The notes beneath the pieces were generated by a model. It had not been told where the DNA came from. It ran no database searches and was given only the letters and a program-made list of their open reading frames with translations. Positions 18,640-25,756 of a stretch of 64,000 bases of DNA are shown one piece after another. Source of the DNA: Actinocorallia populi. GTDB lineage: Bacteria > Actinomycetota > Actinomycetes > Streptosporangiales > Streptosporangiaceae. Position 1 is the first letter of the stretch, and each line of letters starts with the position of its first letter. The position numbers were made by a program, and so were the translations under genes. The stretch is from assembly GCF_002995495.1 (NCBI RefSeq), contig NZ_PVZV01000008.1, positions 186,001 to 250,000 on the forward strand. Direction: 5' to 3'.

Positions 18640-19440
18640 GTGGCTTTCGGACGTCGTCGTCAGGAAGAGAAGCCGGCGGCGGAGACCGCCGGGACCGAGG
18701 CCGAGGCGCCCGAGACGGGTGAGGCCGCCGGCGGTCCCTGGGACGCCGCCGTGGACACGGTGCCCGAGATGGAGCGGCTGGACTTCGGCGCGCTGCAGGT
18801 GCCGATCGGGCCCGGCATCGAGGTGCAGGTCAACCTCGAGCCCAACGAGTTCGACGCCGAGGGCAACCCGGTCAACGGCCGGATCGTGGCGATCACCGTG
18901 GTCGCCGGGGAGAGCAGCATGCAGCTGCAGGCGCTGGCCGCCCCCAAGCGCTCGGGGATCTGGGACGAGCTGCGCAAGGAGCTCGCCGAGGAGGTCACCG
19001 AGAACGCCCAGGGGCAGGTGCAGGACGCCGAGGGCCCGTTCGGTCCCGAGCTGCACGCGATGATCCCGGCGCCGCTGACCCCGGAGGTCCTGGAGCAGAT
19101 GCCGCAGGAGATGCGCGAGCAGATCCCGCAGGAGATCATCGACCAGGGCTACGCCTGGCAGCCGCTGCGCTTCATCGGCGTGGACGGCTCCCGCTGGTTC
19201 CTGCGCGCCGTCGTCACCGGCGCAGCGGTCCAGGACGAGGAGCAGTGGCAGTTCCTGGAGGACGTGTTCCGCCAGGTGGTCGTGGTCCGCGGCGACCACC
19301 CGATGCCGCCGCGCGAGCTGCTGGAGCTCACCCTGCCCGCCGAGGCGCAGCAGGCCTTCGCCCAGCAGGAGGACGAGGACGAGGCCGAGGACGGCTTCGA
19401 CCCGTTCCGCCGCGGCCCCGAGATCAGCGAGGTCCGCTGA
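18640..19440 (+). CDS. DUF3710 family protein
   Basis: 266 residues, GTG start with a strong ribosome site (GAAGGAG). It has an acidic Ala/Glu-rich N-terminus (1-35), then the DUF3710 core with MERLDFGALQVPIGPGIEV, a met/gln-rich segment (EVLEQMPQEMREQIP) and YAWQPLRFIGVDGSRWFLR, and an acidic tail. This protein is conserved beside dut in many Actinobacteria (family knowledge); its function is unknown. It is probably co-transcribed with dut. Confidence 0.9.
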   Translation: MAFGRRRQEEKPAAETAGTEAEAPETGEAAGGPWDAAVDTVPEMERLDFGALQVPIGPGIEVQVNLEPNEFDAEGNPVNGRIVAITVVAGESSMQLQALAAPKRSGIWDELRKELAEEVTENAQGQVQDAEGPFGPELHAMIPAPLTPEVLEQMPQEMREQIPQEIIDQGYAWQPLRFIGVDGSRWFLRAVVTGAAVQDEEQWQFLEDVFRQVVVVRGDHPMPPRELLELTLPAEAQQAFAQQEDEDEAEDGFDPFRRGPEISEVR

Positions 19441-19480
19441 CCGCGCGCCCGCACTGACGCGCCCGCCCCGGCGGGAGGAG

Positions 19481-19512
19481 GGGCCCCGGCCGGTAACCAC
19501 CGGCCGGGGCCC
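19481..19512. terminator. Bidirectional hairpin terminator
   Basis: GGGCCCCGGCCGGT-AACC-ACCGGCCGGGGCCC, a 14-bp perfect stem, lies between the convergent DUF3710 and LacI-family genes. Confidence 0.85.
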
Positions 19513-19532
19513 TCGTCGCTTCGCGCGCCGCC

Positions 19533-20549
19533 TCAGGAGACCGTGCGGTCCGCGGTGTCGGCGTGCCCGGTCTCGATGGTGAGCGGGGCGGTGGGCGAGG
19601 TCGAGCGCCGGATGACCACCTCGGTGGGCAGGACGGGCCGGGGCGGGGTGCGCCCGTTCAGCAGGTCCAGCAGCGCCAGCATGGCGCGGGCGCCGAGCTG
19701 CTCGGCCGGCAGCCGGACCGTGGTGATCTCCAGCGCCTCGGCCAGGAGCACGTCGTCGAAGCCGGTGATGGCCACGTCGCCCGGCACGTCGAGGCCGAGC
19801 GCCTGCGCGGCCTTGTGGGCGCCGACGGCCAGGGTGTCGTCGTCGCAGACCAGCGCGGTGGGCCGGTCCGGCCGCGACAGCAGCCGCATCGCGGCCTCGA
19901 AGCCGGTGGTGATGCTGATCGCCGCCCGCTCGGTGACCACGTCGGGCACCCTGGCCTCCAGCGCCGCCGCCCGGCACTGGAACGTCCAGACGTCGATGTC
20001 GGCGGCCACGTGCCCGATCCGGCGGTGGCCCAGCGCGAACAGGTGCCCGGTCAGGTCGTGCATGGCGCCGTCGATGTCGAAGTTGACGGTGGGCGCCGCG
20101 CCGCCCGGGTCGCTGTCGAGCATGACCAGCGGGACCGGCCGCCGCATCCCGGCCAGGGACGCCTCGGCCATGGAGGAGGCGAGCATGCCGTCGATGGCCT
20201 CGTGCGGTCCGTTGAAGGGTCCGTCGAGCTCCAGCGGCCAGGTGAAGACGACCAGGCTGAACCCGTGCTCGGCGGCGACCCGGGCCGCGCCGATGTAGAC
20301 GGACGAGAAGAACGGCGCGGTGATCGTCGGGGTGACGAGCATGATCGTGCGGGTCCGGCCGAGACGCAGGTTGCGGGCCGCGGGGTTGGGGCGGTAGCCC
20401 AGGCGTTCGGCGGCGTCGCGGACCTTCTGCGCGGTGCTCGCCGAGACCCTGCCCGGCCACTTGCCGCTGAGGACCATCGAGACGGTGGACTGGGAGACTC
20501 CCGCCGCCGCGGCCACGTCCTTGCTCGTGGGCGGAGTTTCTGCAGGCAT
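19533..20549 (-). CDS. LacI-family transcriptional regulator
   Basis: 338 residues. N-terminal helix-turn-helix TSKDVAAAAGVSQSTVSMVLSG (about 7-28) with the hinge region RVSASTAQKVRDAAERLGYRPN, then a periplasmic-binding-type effector domain (RTIMLVTPTITAPFFSSVY; CDDDTLAVGAHKAA; DVAITGFDD). The ATG at 20549 is preceded by AAGGGG. It is divergent from the MFS transporter gene at 20700 and probably controls it through the repeats at 20590-20660. The effector is unknown. Confidence 0.92.
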   Translation of the reverse strand: MPAETPPTSKDVAAAAGVSQSTVSMVLSGKWPGRVSASTAQKVRDAAERLGYRPNPAARNLRLGRTRTIMLVTPTITAPFFSSVYIGAARVAAEHGFSLVVFTWPLELDGPFNGPHEAIDGMLASSMAEASLAGMRRPVPLVMLDSDPGGAAPTVNFDIDGAMHDLTGHLFALGHRRIGHVAADIDVWTFQCRAAALEARVPDVVTERAAISITTGFEAAMRLLSRPDRPTALVCDDDTLAVGAHKAAQALGLDVPGDVAITGFDDVLLAEALEITTVRLPAEQLGARAMLALLDLLNGRTPPRPVLPTEVVIRRSTSPTAPLTIETGHADTADRTVS

Positions 20550-20589
20550 CACGCCCCTTGAGATTAGGGTGAGGTCTGGTGGAACACGA

Positions 20590-20660
20590 AGTATTACGTA
20601 CGGGCCGGAGAGCAGAGACATCGCCTGTGTCTTATGCCCGCCCTCGTCATACGTATTACT
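20590..20660. promoter_or_regulatory. Pair of TACGTA-centred inverted sites between LacI regulator and MFS gene
   Basis: AGTATTACGTACG (20590-20602) and CATACGTATTACT (20648-20660) are inverted copies of each other with 11 of 13 bases matching. Each has the palindrome TACGTA, with their centres about 55 bp apart. They flank the presumed promoters of the divergent pair and are good candidate operators for the LacI-family protein, possibly with looping. Confidence 0.5.
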
Positions 20661-20699
20661 TTCGCATATCCCCGCATACCCCCACAAGCGAGGAGAAAA

Positions 20700-21887
20700 A
20701 TGCGCGTCTATGGAGAGCTCCTGCGTGTCCCCTGGGCGGCCCGCCTGCTCGGCGGCACCCTGCTGGGACGCCTGCCGAACGGGATGGGGGCGCTGGCCAT
20801 CGTCCTCTTCACCCGCGCCGAGGACGGGAGCTACGCCCTGGCCGGAGCCCTGTCGGCGGTGCACGGGCTGGCGACGGGAGTGGGGCAGCCCCTGCTGGGC
20901 AGGATGATGGACCGGCTCGGCCAGCCCAGGATCCTCCTGCCCAGCGCCCTGCTGGCCGGGCTGGGATTCGTGCTCTTCGCCCTCACCGGGATCTCCTCCG
21001 TCCCGCTGGCGGTCCTCACCGTGGCGCTGGCGGGCTTCTTCACACCGCCCCTGGAGCCGGGGCTGCGCGCCCTGTGGCCCCGGGTGCTGCACCGGCCCTC
21101 CCACGTGCAGGCCGCCTACTCCATGGACGCCGCGGCGCAGGAACTGATCTTCACCTTCGGCCCGCTCCTGGTCGTCCTGGCCGGGCTGGCCTCCGACACC
21201 GCGTCCCTGTACGCGGCGGCGCTGCTGGGGCTGGCCGGGACGCTCGTGGTGGTCACCTCCCGGCCCTCCCGCGACTGGCGGGGCGAGGTCCGCGCCGCGC
21301 ACTGGGCCGGCGCGCTGCGCTCCCGCGGGCTGCTGCTCCTCGCCTCCTGCCTGGGCTTCGTCGGGCTGAGCCTGGGCGTGCTCATGGTGGCGATGCCCGC
21401 CTACGCCGAGGGGCGGGGCCAGGAGGGCGCCGAGGGCTGGCTGCTGGCGGTCAACGCGCTGGGCGCGCTCACCGGCGGGCTGGTCTACGGCTCCCGCGTC
21501 TGGCCAGGCGCGCCCGAACGGCGCATCCTCCCGCTGCTGGCCGGGCTCACCGCCGGTTACGCGCTGCTGGCGCTCACACCGTCGCTGCCGGTCATGGTGC
21601 TGCTGTCCTACCTGGCGGGCGTCTGCCTGGCCCCGGTCCTGGCCTGCGTCTTCGGGCTGGTCGAGGGGCTGGCGCCGACCGGCACCGTCACCGAGGCGTT
21701 CGCCTGGATCGTGGCCTTCATGACGGTCGGCACCTCGGCGGGCTCCGCGCTGGCCGGCTGGCTCCAGGAGGAGGCGGGCAACCGCGCCTCCTTCTCCGGC
21801 GCCGCGCTCGGCGGGCTGGCCGCCGTCGCCCTGTGCGCGCTGGGCGGGGCCTGGCTGCGGGCGCGCCCCGGGGCGAAGGCCGTGTGA
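20700..21887 (+). CDS. MFS transporter (12 membrane segments)
   Basis: 395 residues. The ATG at 20700 directly follows AGGAGAAAA; an earlier in-frame ATG would put the operator region inside the gene. About twelve hydrophobic segments are visible. The motif-A-like loop GRMMDRLGQPRIL lies between helices 2 and 3, and no large soluble domain is present. It resembles small-molecule efflux MFS proteins of actinomycetes. Substrate unknown; control by the divergent LacI-type protein suggests a sugar-like or cell-made inducer. Confidence 0.88.
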   Translation: MRVYGELLRVPWAARLLGGTLLGRLPNGMGALAIVLFTRAEDGSYALAGALSAVHGLATGVGQPLLGRMMDRLGQPRILLPSALLAGLGFVLFALTGISSVPLAVLTVALAGFFTPPLEPGLRALWPRVLHRPSHVQAAYSMDAAAQELIFTFGPLLVVLAGLASDTASLYAAALLGLAGTLVVVTSRPSRDWRGEVRAAHWAGALRSRGLLLLASCLGFVGLSLGVLMVAMPAYAEGRGQEGAEGWLLAVNALGALTGGLVYGSRVWPGAPERRILPLLAGLTAGYALLALTPSLPVMVLLSYLAGVCLAPVLACVFGLVEGLAPTGTVTEAFAWIVAFMTVGTSAGSALAGWLQEEAGNRASFSGAALGGLAAVALCALGGAWLRARPGAKAV

Positions 21888-21963
21888 CGGGGGAGAAGCC
21901 AGGATGATCCGGGAATGAACGCGGACTGCCGGTGAGGGGACGAGATGCCGTAGCCTCTGCTTC

Positions 21964-22344
21964 ATGGACGAAGCGCCTGAGAGGGGCGGCCTGCGGAGGT
22001 TCCTGCGCCGCCTCGCCTCCAGCAACGCCGAGCTCGAAGCGGAGGAGCTCAAGAAGGACACGGGCGCTGAGGGTGCGACGCCGATCGCCCAGTGCGGGGA
22101 GCGCCGCCGCGCTCAGGTCGCCGGTACGCTACGTACCGTGACCCTGCGTCCACGGGGCGGGGCCCCCGCCCTGGAGGCCGAGCTCTACGACGGTTCGGAC
22201 GTGGTCAACCTCGTCTGGCTCGGCCGCCGCCGCATCGCAGGGATCGAGCCCGGCCGCCGGTTGCGCGCCGAGGGCCTGGTGAGCCTCCAGGACGGTCGCA
22301 AGGTCATCTTCAATCCGCGCTACGAGCTTCGGGGAATCACGTGA
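21964..22344 (+). CDS. OB-fold nucleic-acid-binding domain protein
   Basis: 126 residues. A short basic/acidic N-terminus (MDEAPERGGLRRFLRRLASS) precedes an OB-fold: RAQVAGTLRTVTLRP, LEAELYDGSDVVNLVWLGRRRIAGI, GRRLRAEGLVS, the strand pattern of small OB proteins. It is often found beside DUF3159 genes in Actinobacteria. TAGCCT (21951-21956) ends 7 nt before the ATG. The GTGA overlap with the next gene implies translational coupling. Confidence 0.85.
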   Translation: MDEAPERGGLRRFLRRLASSNAELEAEELKKDTGAEGATPIAQCGERRRAQVAGTLRTVTLRPRGGAPALEAELYDGSDVVNLVWLGRRRIAGIEPGRRLRAEGLVSLQDGRKVIFNPRYELRGIT

Positions 22345-23054
22345 CAGAGGCCGACGCCTTCGCAAAATCCACCGACGAGCAGGCCAGGCAGACCGTCGAG
22401 GCGGCGGTCCGCACCCAGCTGAGCAAGGCGCTCGGCGGGGTGCGCGGGACGGTCGAGAGCGCGGTCCCCACCATCGCCTTCACCCTCTCCTGGCTGATCA
22501 CGCACGACCTGCGGCTGTCGGTGGGGCTGGGCGTCGGCTCGGCGGTGCTGCTGCTGGTGGTCCGGCTGGCCCAGCGCTCCACCGTGCAGTTCGTGCTCAA
22601 CAGCCTGTTCGGCATCGGCATCGCCGCGTTCTTCGCGCTGCGCACCGGCAAGGCCGAGGACGCGTTCCTGCCGGGCATCCTCTACAACGCCGGCTACGCG
22701 GCGGCGATGATCTTCTCGATCGCGGTGCGCTGGCCGGTGGTGGGGTTCATCATCGGCTCGGTCACCGGCGACCCGACCGCCTGGCGCGAGAACCCGGCGG
22801 TGGTGCGCCTGTGCTCCAGGCTGACCTGGCTGCTGGTGCTGCCGTGCCTCCTGCGGGTGGTGGTGCAGTACCCGCTGTACCTGGCGGGCATGGTCGGCTG
22901 GCTGGGCACCGCCAAGATCGCGCTGGGCTGGCCGCTGCAGGTCGCCTCCTTCGGGGCGATGGTCTGGGTGCTCGCCCGGGGCAGGACCCCGCTGGAGTCC
23001 CCCGCCGCGGCCGGGAACGCAGAACCGGGCGCCCGTCCGGCGCCCGGCGAGTGA
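22341..23054 (+). CDS. DUF3159 integral membrane protein
   Basis: 237 residues from the GTG overlapping the OB-fold gene stop. A soluble N-terminus of about 45 residues is followed by five or six hydrophobic segments, including TIAFTLSWLI, LGVGSAVLLLVVRLAQRS and the conserved NSLFGIGIAAFFALRTGKAEDAFLPG-type section split over two helices. The family is actinobacterial and of unknown function; the constant pairing with an OB-fold protein is suggestive but unexplained. Confidence 0.87.
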   Translation: MTEADAFAKSTDEQARQTVEAAVRTQLSKALGGVRGTVESAVPTIAFTLSWLITHDLRLSVGLGVGSAVLLLVVRLAQRSTVQFVLNSLFGIGIAAFFALRTGKAEDAFLPGILYNAGYAAAMIFSIAVRWPVVGFIIGSVTGDPTAWRENPAVVRLCSRLTWLLVLPCLLRVVVQYPLYLAGMVGWLGTAKIALGWPLQVASFGAMVWVLARGRTPLESPAAAGNAEPGARPAPGE

Positions 23055-23061
23055 CTGCGCG

Positions 23062-24339
23062 CTAACGGGCGCCGGCGCGCCTGCGGCGGGCGCCGATGCC
23101 GACCAGGATCAGGCCCGTGCCCAGCAGGGCCAGTGCCAGGTCCACCCGCGACTGGGTGTCGCTCCCGGTGTCCGGCAGCTCCTCGACGGCCGTGCGCGGC
23201 GCCGGGACGGGCGCGGCGGGAGCCGCCGGAGCAGGAGCCGCCGGGGCGGGGGCGGCCGGCCTTTCGGGAGCCTCCCGGGGCCCCGGGGCGTCCTGCGGCA
23301 GGTGCGGCATCGGCCGGGGCCGCACGGGGCCGGGGAACTCCTCCCTGTCCCGGGTGGGAAGGTACCTGATCACGGTGGGCCGGACGGTGGCGTGGTTGTC
23401 CTCCGGGTGCAGGTCGGGCACGCCGGACACGGCCTCGAAGCGCCTGACGTAGATCAGCCCGGGTGAGGCCTTGGGCGTCGCCCTGAACACCACGTGGAAG
23501 GTCTTGCTCTGCTGGGCCTCCAGGGTGCCCAGCTGGCAGGTGACGCCCTGGCCGGCCTGCGCGGTGCAGCCCTGGCCGGCCTCGACCTGCACCGCGGTCT
23601 GCGGCGGCGAGGCGGCCGGGGCGCTCACGGTGACCCCGGTGGCCGGGGACGGGCCGCGGTTCTCCACGGTGAACGTGTAGGTGATCTTCTGTCCGGGCTG
23701 GAGCTGCGCCGGGCCGTCGGCGGTCACCACCAGGTCCGAGGTCGGGGAGACGGTGTGGGCGGGGAAGGACCCGTGTGTCGTCCCGCCGCTCCACTCGACC
23801 GTGACCTTGCCCTGGACGGTGGTGGCGGGCTTGGCGCTCTCCGCCACCTTGGTGGTGATCGTCCCGGTGTGGGTCTTGCCCTCGCCCAGGGGGCCGACGG
23901 CGCAGACCACGTCCTTGCCCTGCATCGAGCAGTTCCCCTGCCCGGAGACGAACTCCAGGTCGTAGGGGACGGGGGCCACGAAGAAGACCTCCTCGGCCCG
24001 CTCCGAACCCAGGTTGGTGATGGAGTACGGCCACTCGTAGGTCCGGCCGGGCACGAGCGGGCCCTCGGGGCCGCCCATGTCCAGCCGGATCTCCGGCCGC
24101 CGGGCCTCGACGGGCCGGGCGGCCCTGCGCTTCTTCTTCCGCGCCTTCTCGGCCTTGGCCGGACGGGCCGGCCGCACCAGTGACTTGGGCCGTTCCTTCG
24201 GCTGCTGCCACCGGGGCTGCGGCACCGGCTGCCCGTCCGCGGCGTGGGCGGGCGCGGGGAGCCCGGGAGCGAGCCCCGCGACCGCCAGGGCCGAGACGAG
24301 CGTGACGGCGCCGGTACCGCGCCTGAAGCTGTGGATCAT
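23062..24339 (-). CDS. Sortase-anchored (LPDTG) surface protein with two DUF11 domains
   Basis: 425 residues. Signal peptide about 1-33 (AVTLVSALAVAGLAPGLPAPAHA), a Lys/Arg/Pro-rich segment, then two DUF11-like beta-sandwich repeats (GRTYEWPYSITNLGSERAEE and GQKITYTFTVENRGPSPATG, about 105-190 and 200-310). A long Pro/Ala-rich spacer leads to the cell-wall sorting signal ELPDTGS, a hydrophobic helix (VDLALALLGTGLILVGIG) and an RRRR tail. It is a cell-wall-linked structural or adhesive protein. Start: ATG at 24339 with GGGAG upstream; the longer frame reads through a promoter-like region. Confidence 0.88.
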   Translation of the reverse strand: MIHSFRRGTGAVTLVSALAVAGLAPGLPAPAHAADGQPVPQPRWQQPKERPKSLVRPARPAKAEKARKKKRRAARPVEARRPEIRLDMGGPEGPLVPGRTYEWPYSITNLGSERAEEVFFVAPVPYDLEFVSGQGNCSMQGKDVVCAVGPLGEGKTHTGTITTKVAESAKPATTVQGKVTVEWSGGTTHGSFPAHTVSPTSDLVVTADGPAQLQPGQKITYTFTVENRGPSPATGVTVSAPAASPPQTAVQVEAGQGCTAQAGQGVTCQLGTLEAQQSKTFHVVFRATPKASPGLIYVRRFEAVSGVPDLHPEDNHATVRPTVIRYLPTRDREEFPGPVRPRPMPHLPQDAPGPREAPERPAAPAPAAPAPAAPAAPVPAPRTAVEELPDTGSDTQSRVDLALALLGTGLILVGIGARRRRAGAR

Positions 24340-24439
24340 CGACGGACTCCCGAAGTTATTGAGAGTAACCGTTGTAATCCGAAGAGTGCCGACTCTCCTA
24401 ACGTGCCCCCGAGGCACGCCGGTCAAGGTCCGGTAAAGG

Positions 24440-25009
24440 CTAGCGGCGGGCCATCGCGGTCATGACGTGGCCCATCAGGGTGATGAGCACCTGGCGCGTG
24501 GACTCGCGGCTGCGGGCGTCGCAGTTGATGACGGGGATGTCGGGATCGAGGTCCAGCGCCACCCGGATGTCGTCGGGGGTGTGGTTCTTGCCCCCCTCGA
24601 AGGTGTTCACCGCGATGATGAACGGCAGCCCGCGCCGCTCGAAGTAGTCGATCGAGGCGAAGCAGTCGGCCAGCCGGCGGGTGTCGACCAGCACGACCGC
24701 GCCGAGCGCCCCCTCGGACAGCTCGTCCCACATGAACCAGAACCGGTCCTGGCCCGGCGTGCCGAACAGGTAGAGCACCAGCCCGGTCCGCAGGGTGATG
24801 CGGCCGAAGTCCATGGCGACCGTGGTGGTGCGTTTCTGCTCCACGCCGGTGAGCTCGTCCACCCCGACGCTGCGTTCGGTCAGCTGTTCCTCGGTGCGCA
24901 GGGGGCGCATCTCGCTGACCGAGCCGACCAGCGTGGTCTTCCCCGCGCCGAACCCGCCCGCCACCAGGATCTTGACGGCGAGCTCGGCCTCAGAGGGCCT
25001 GGAGTCCAT
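24440..25009 (-). CDS. cvnD: Conservon GTPase CvnD (ATP/GTP-binding protein)
   Basis: 189 residues, small Ras/MglA-like GTPase. Walker A GGFGAGKTTLVGS (about 18-30), the switch/Walker B region YLFGTPGQDRFWFMWDEL, and the base-recognition segment around AVNTFEG, which is not a textbook NKxD. It is the fourth gene of a complete cvnA-D set and overlaps cvnC by 20 bp. In Streptomyces the four proteins form a membrane complex likened to eukaryotic GPCR/G-protein systems and influence development and secondary metabolism. Confidence 0.92.
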   Translation of the reverse strand: MDSRPSEAELAVKILVAGGFGAGKTTLVGSVSEMRPLRTEEQLTERSVGVDELTGVEQKRTTTVAMDFGRITLRTGLVLYLFGTPGQDRFWFMWDELSEGALGAVVLVDTRRLADCFASIDYFERRGLPFIIAVNTFEGGKNHTPDDIRVALDLDPDIPVINCDARSRESTRQVLITLMGHVMTAMARR

Positions 25010-25361
25010 GAATTACCTCTTCGATGATTCTGGGATGGGGGAACTGTGCCACCGGAGCGGGACGGCGCATCGTGATGTGCCGGTCCGCGAGCAGGTCGCC
25101 GAGCAGCACCTTCACCACGCCCACCGCGAGGTCGAGTTCGGCGGCCACTTCGGCCACCGTCAGCGGACTGTGGGCGAGGCGCAGGATCGCCTCGTGTTCC
25201 GGGGACAGGAGCAGCGAACCGTACACCGGTTCGGAAGTGCGTACCACGAGTGTCATCAGATCGAGACCGGACGGATGCCCGGAGGCGGTCCGGCCCCCGG
25301 TGAGGGTGAAGGGGCGGACGATCGGCCCCGCCTCCTCGTCGAGCCACTCGTGGCCGGTCAT
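24990..25361 (-). CDS. cvnC: Conservon protein CvnC (DUF742)
   Basis: 123 residues: DEEAGPIVRPFTLTGGRT at the start, a winged-helix-like middle (LTVAEVAAELDLAVGVVKVLLGDLLADRH) and IIEEVIHGLQAL at the end. This is the DUF742 family, always found in conservons. It overlaps cvnB by 4 bp (ATGA) and cvnD by 20 bp. Confidence 0.92.
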   Translation of the reverse strand: MTGHEWLDEEAGPIVRPFTLTGGRTASGHPSGLDLMTLVVRTSEPVYGSLLLSPEHEAILRLAHSPLTVAEVAAELDLAVGVVKVLLGDLLADRHITMRRPAPVAQFPHPRIIEEVIHGLQAL

Positions 25362-25756
25362 GACTGGCTCGCCGTCCGGGGCCGCGCGGACAGGTGCCGC
25401 CCCACCCGGGTGACCAGCATGGCCATCTCGTAGGCGATGACGCCCACGTCGGCCTTGGCGTCGGCCAGGACCGCCAGGTTGGCGCCCTGGCCGGCGGAGG
25501 TGACGAAGAGGAAGGCCTCGTCCATCTCCACGATCGTCTGGCGGACGGCGCCGCCCTGGAACTGCTCGCCGGTGCTGCGGGCCAGGCTCTGGAAGCCGGA
25601 GGCCAGCGCGGCCAGGTGCTCGGCGTCGTCCCGGGCCAGTTCCCGGGACTGGCCGACGACCAGGCCGTCGCTGGACAGGACGACGGCCTGCCTGACCTGG
25701 GCCACCCGGGTGACCAGGTTGTCGAGCAGCCAGTTGAGATCACCGGGTTCGGTCAT
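25358..25756 (-). CDS. cvnB: Conservon roadblock/LC7 protein CvnB
   Basis: 132 residues, roadblock/LC7 fold: LNWLLDNLVTRVAQVRQAVVLSSDGLVVGQS and the C-terminal LADAKADVGVIAYEMAMLVTR. By analogy with MglB it should act on the CvnD GTPase as a GAP or scaffold. It overlaps cvnA by 4 bp and cvnC by 4 bp. Confidence 0.93.
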   Translation of the reverse strand: MTEPGDLNWLLDNLVTRVAQVRQAVVLSSDGLVVGQSRELARDDAEHLAALASGFQSLARSTGEQFQGGAVRQTIVEMDEAFLFVTSAGQGANLAVLADAKADVGVIAYEMAMLVTRVGRHLSARPRTASQS

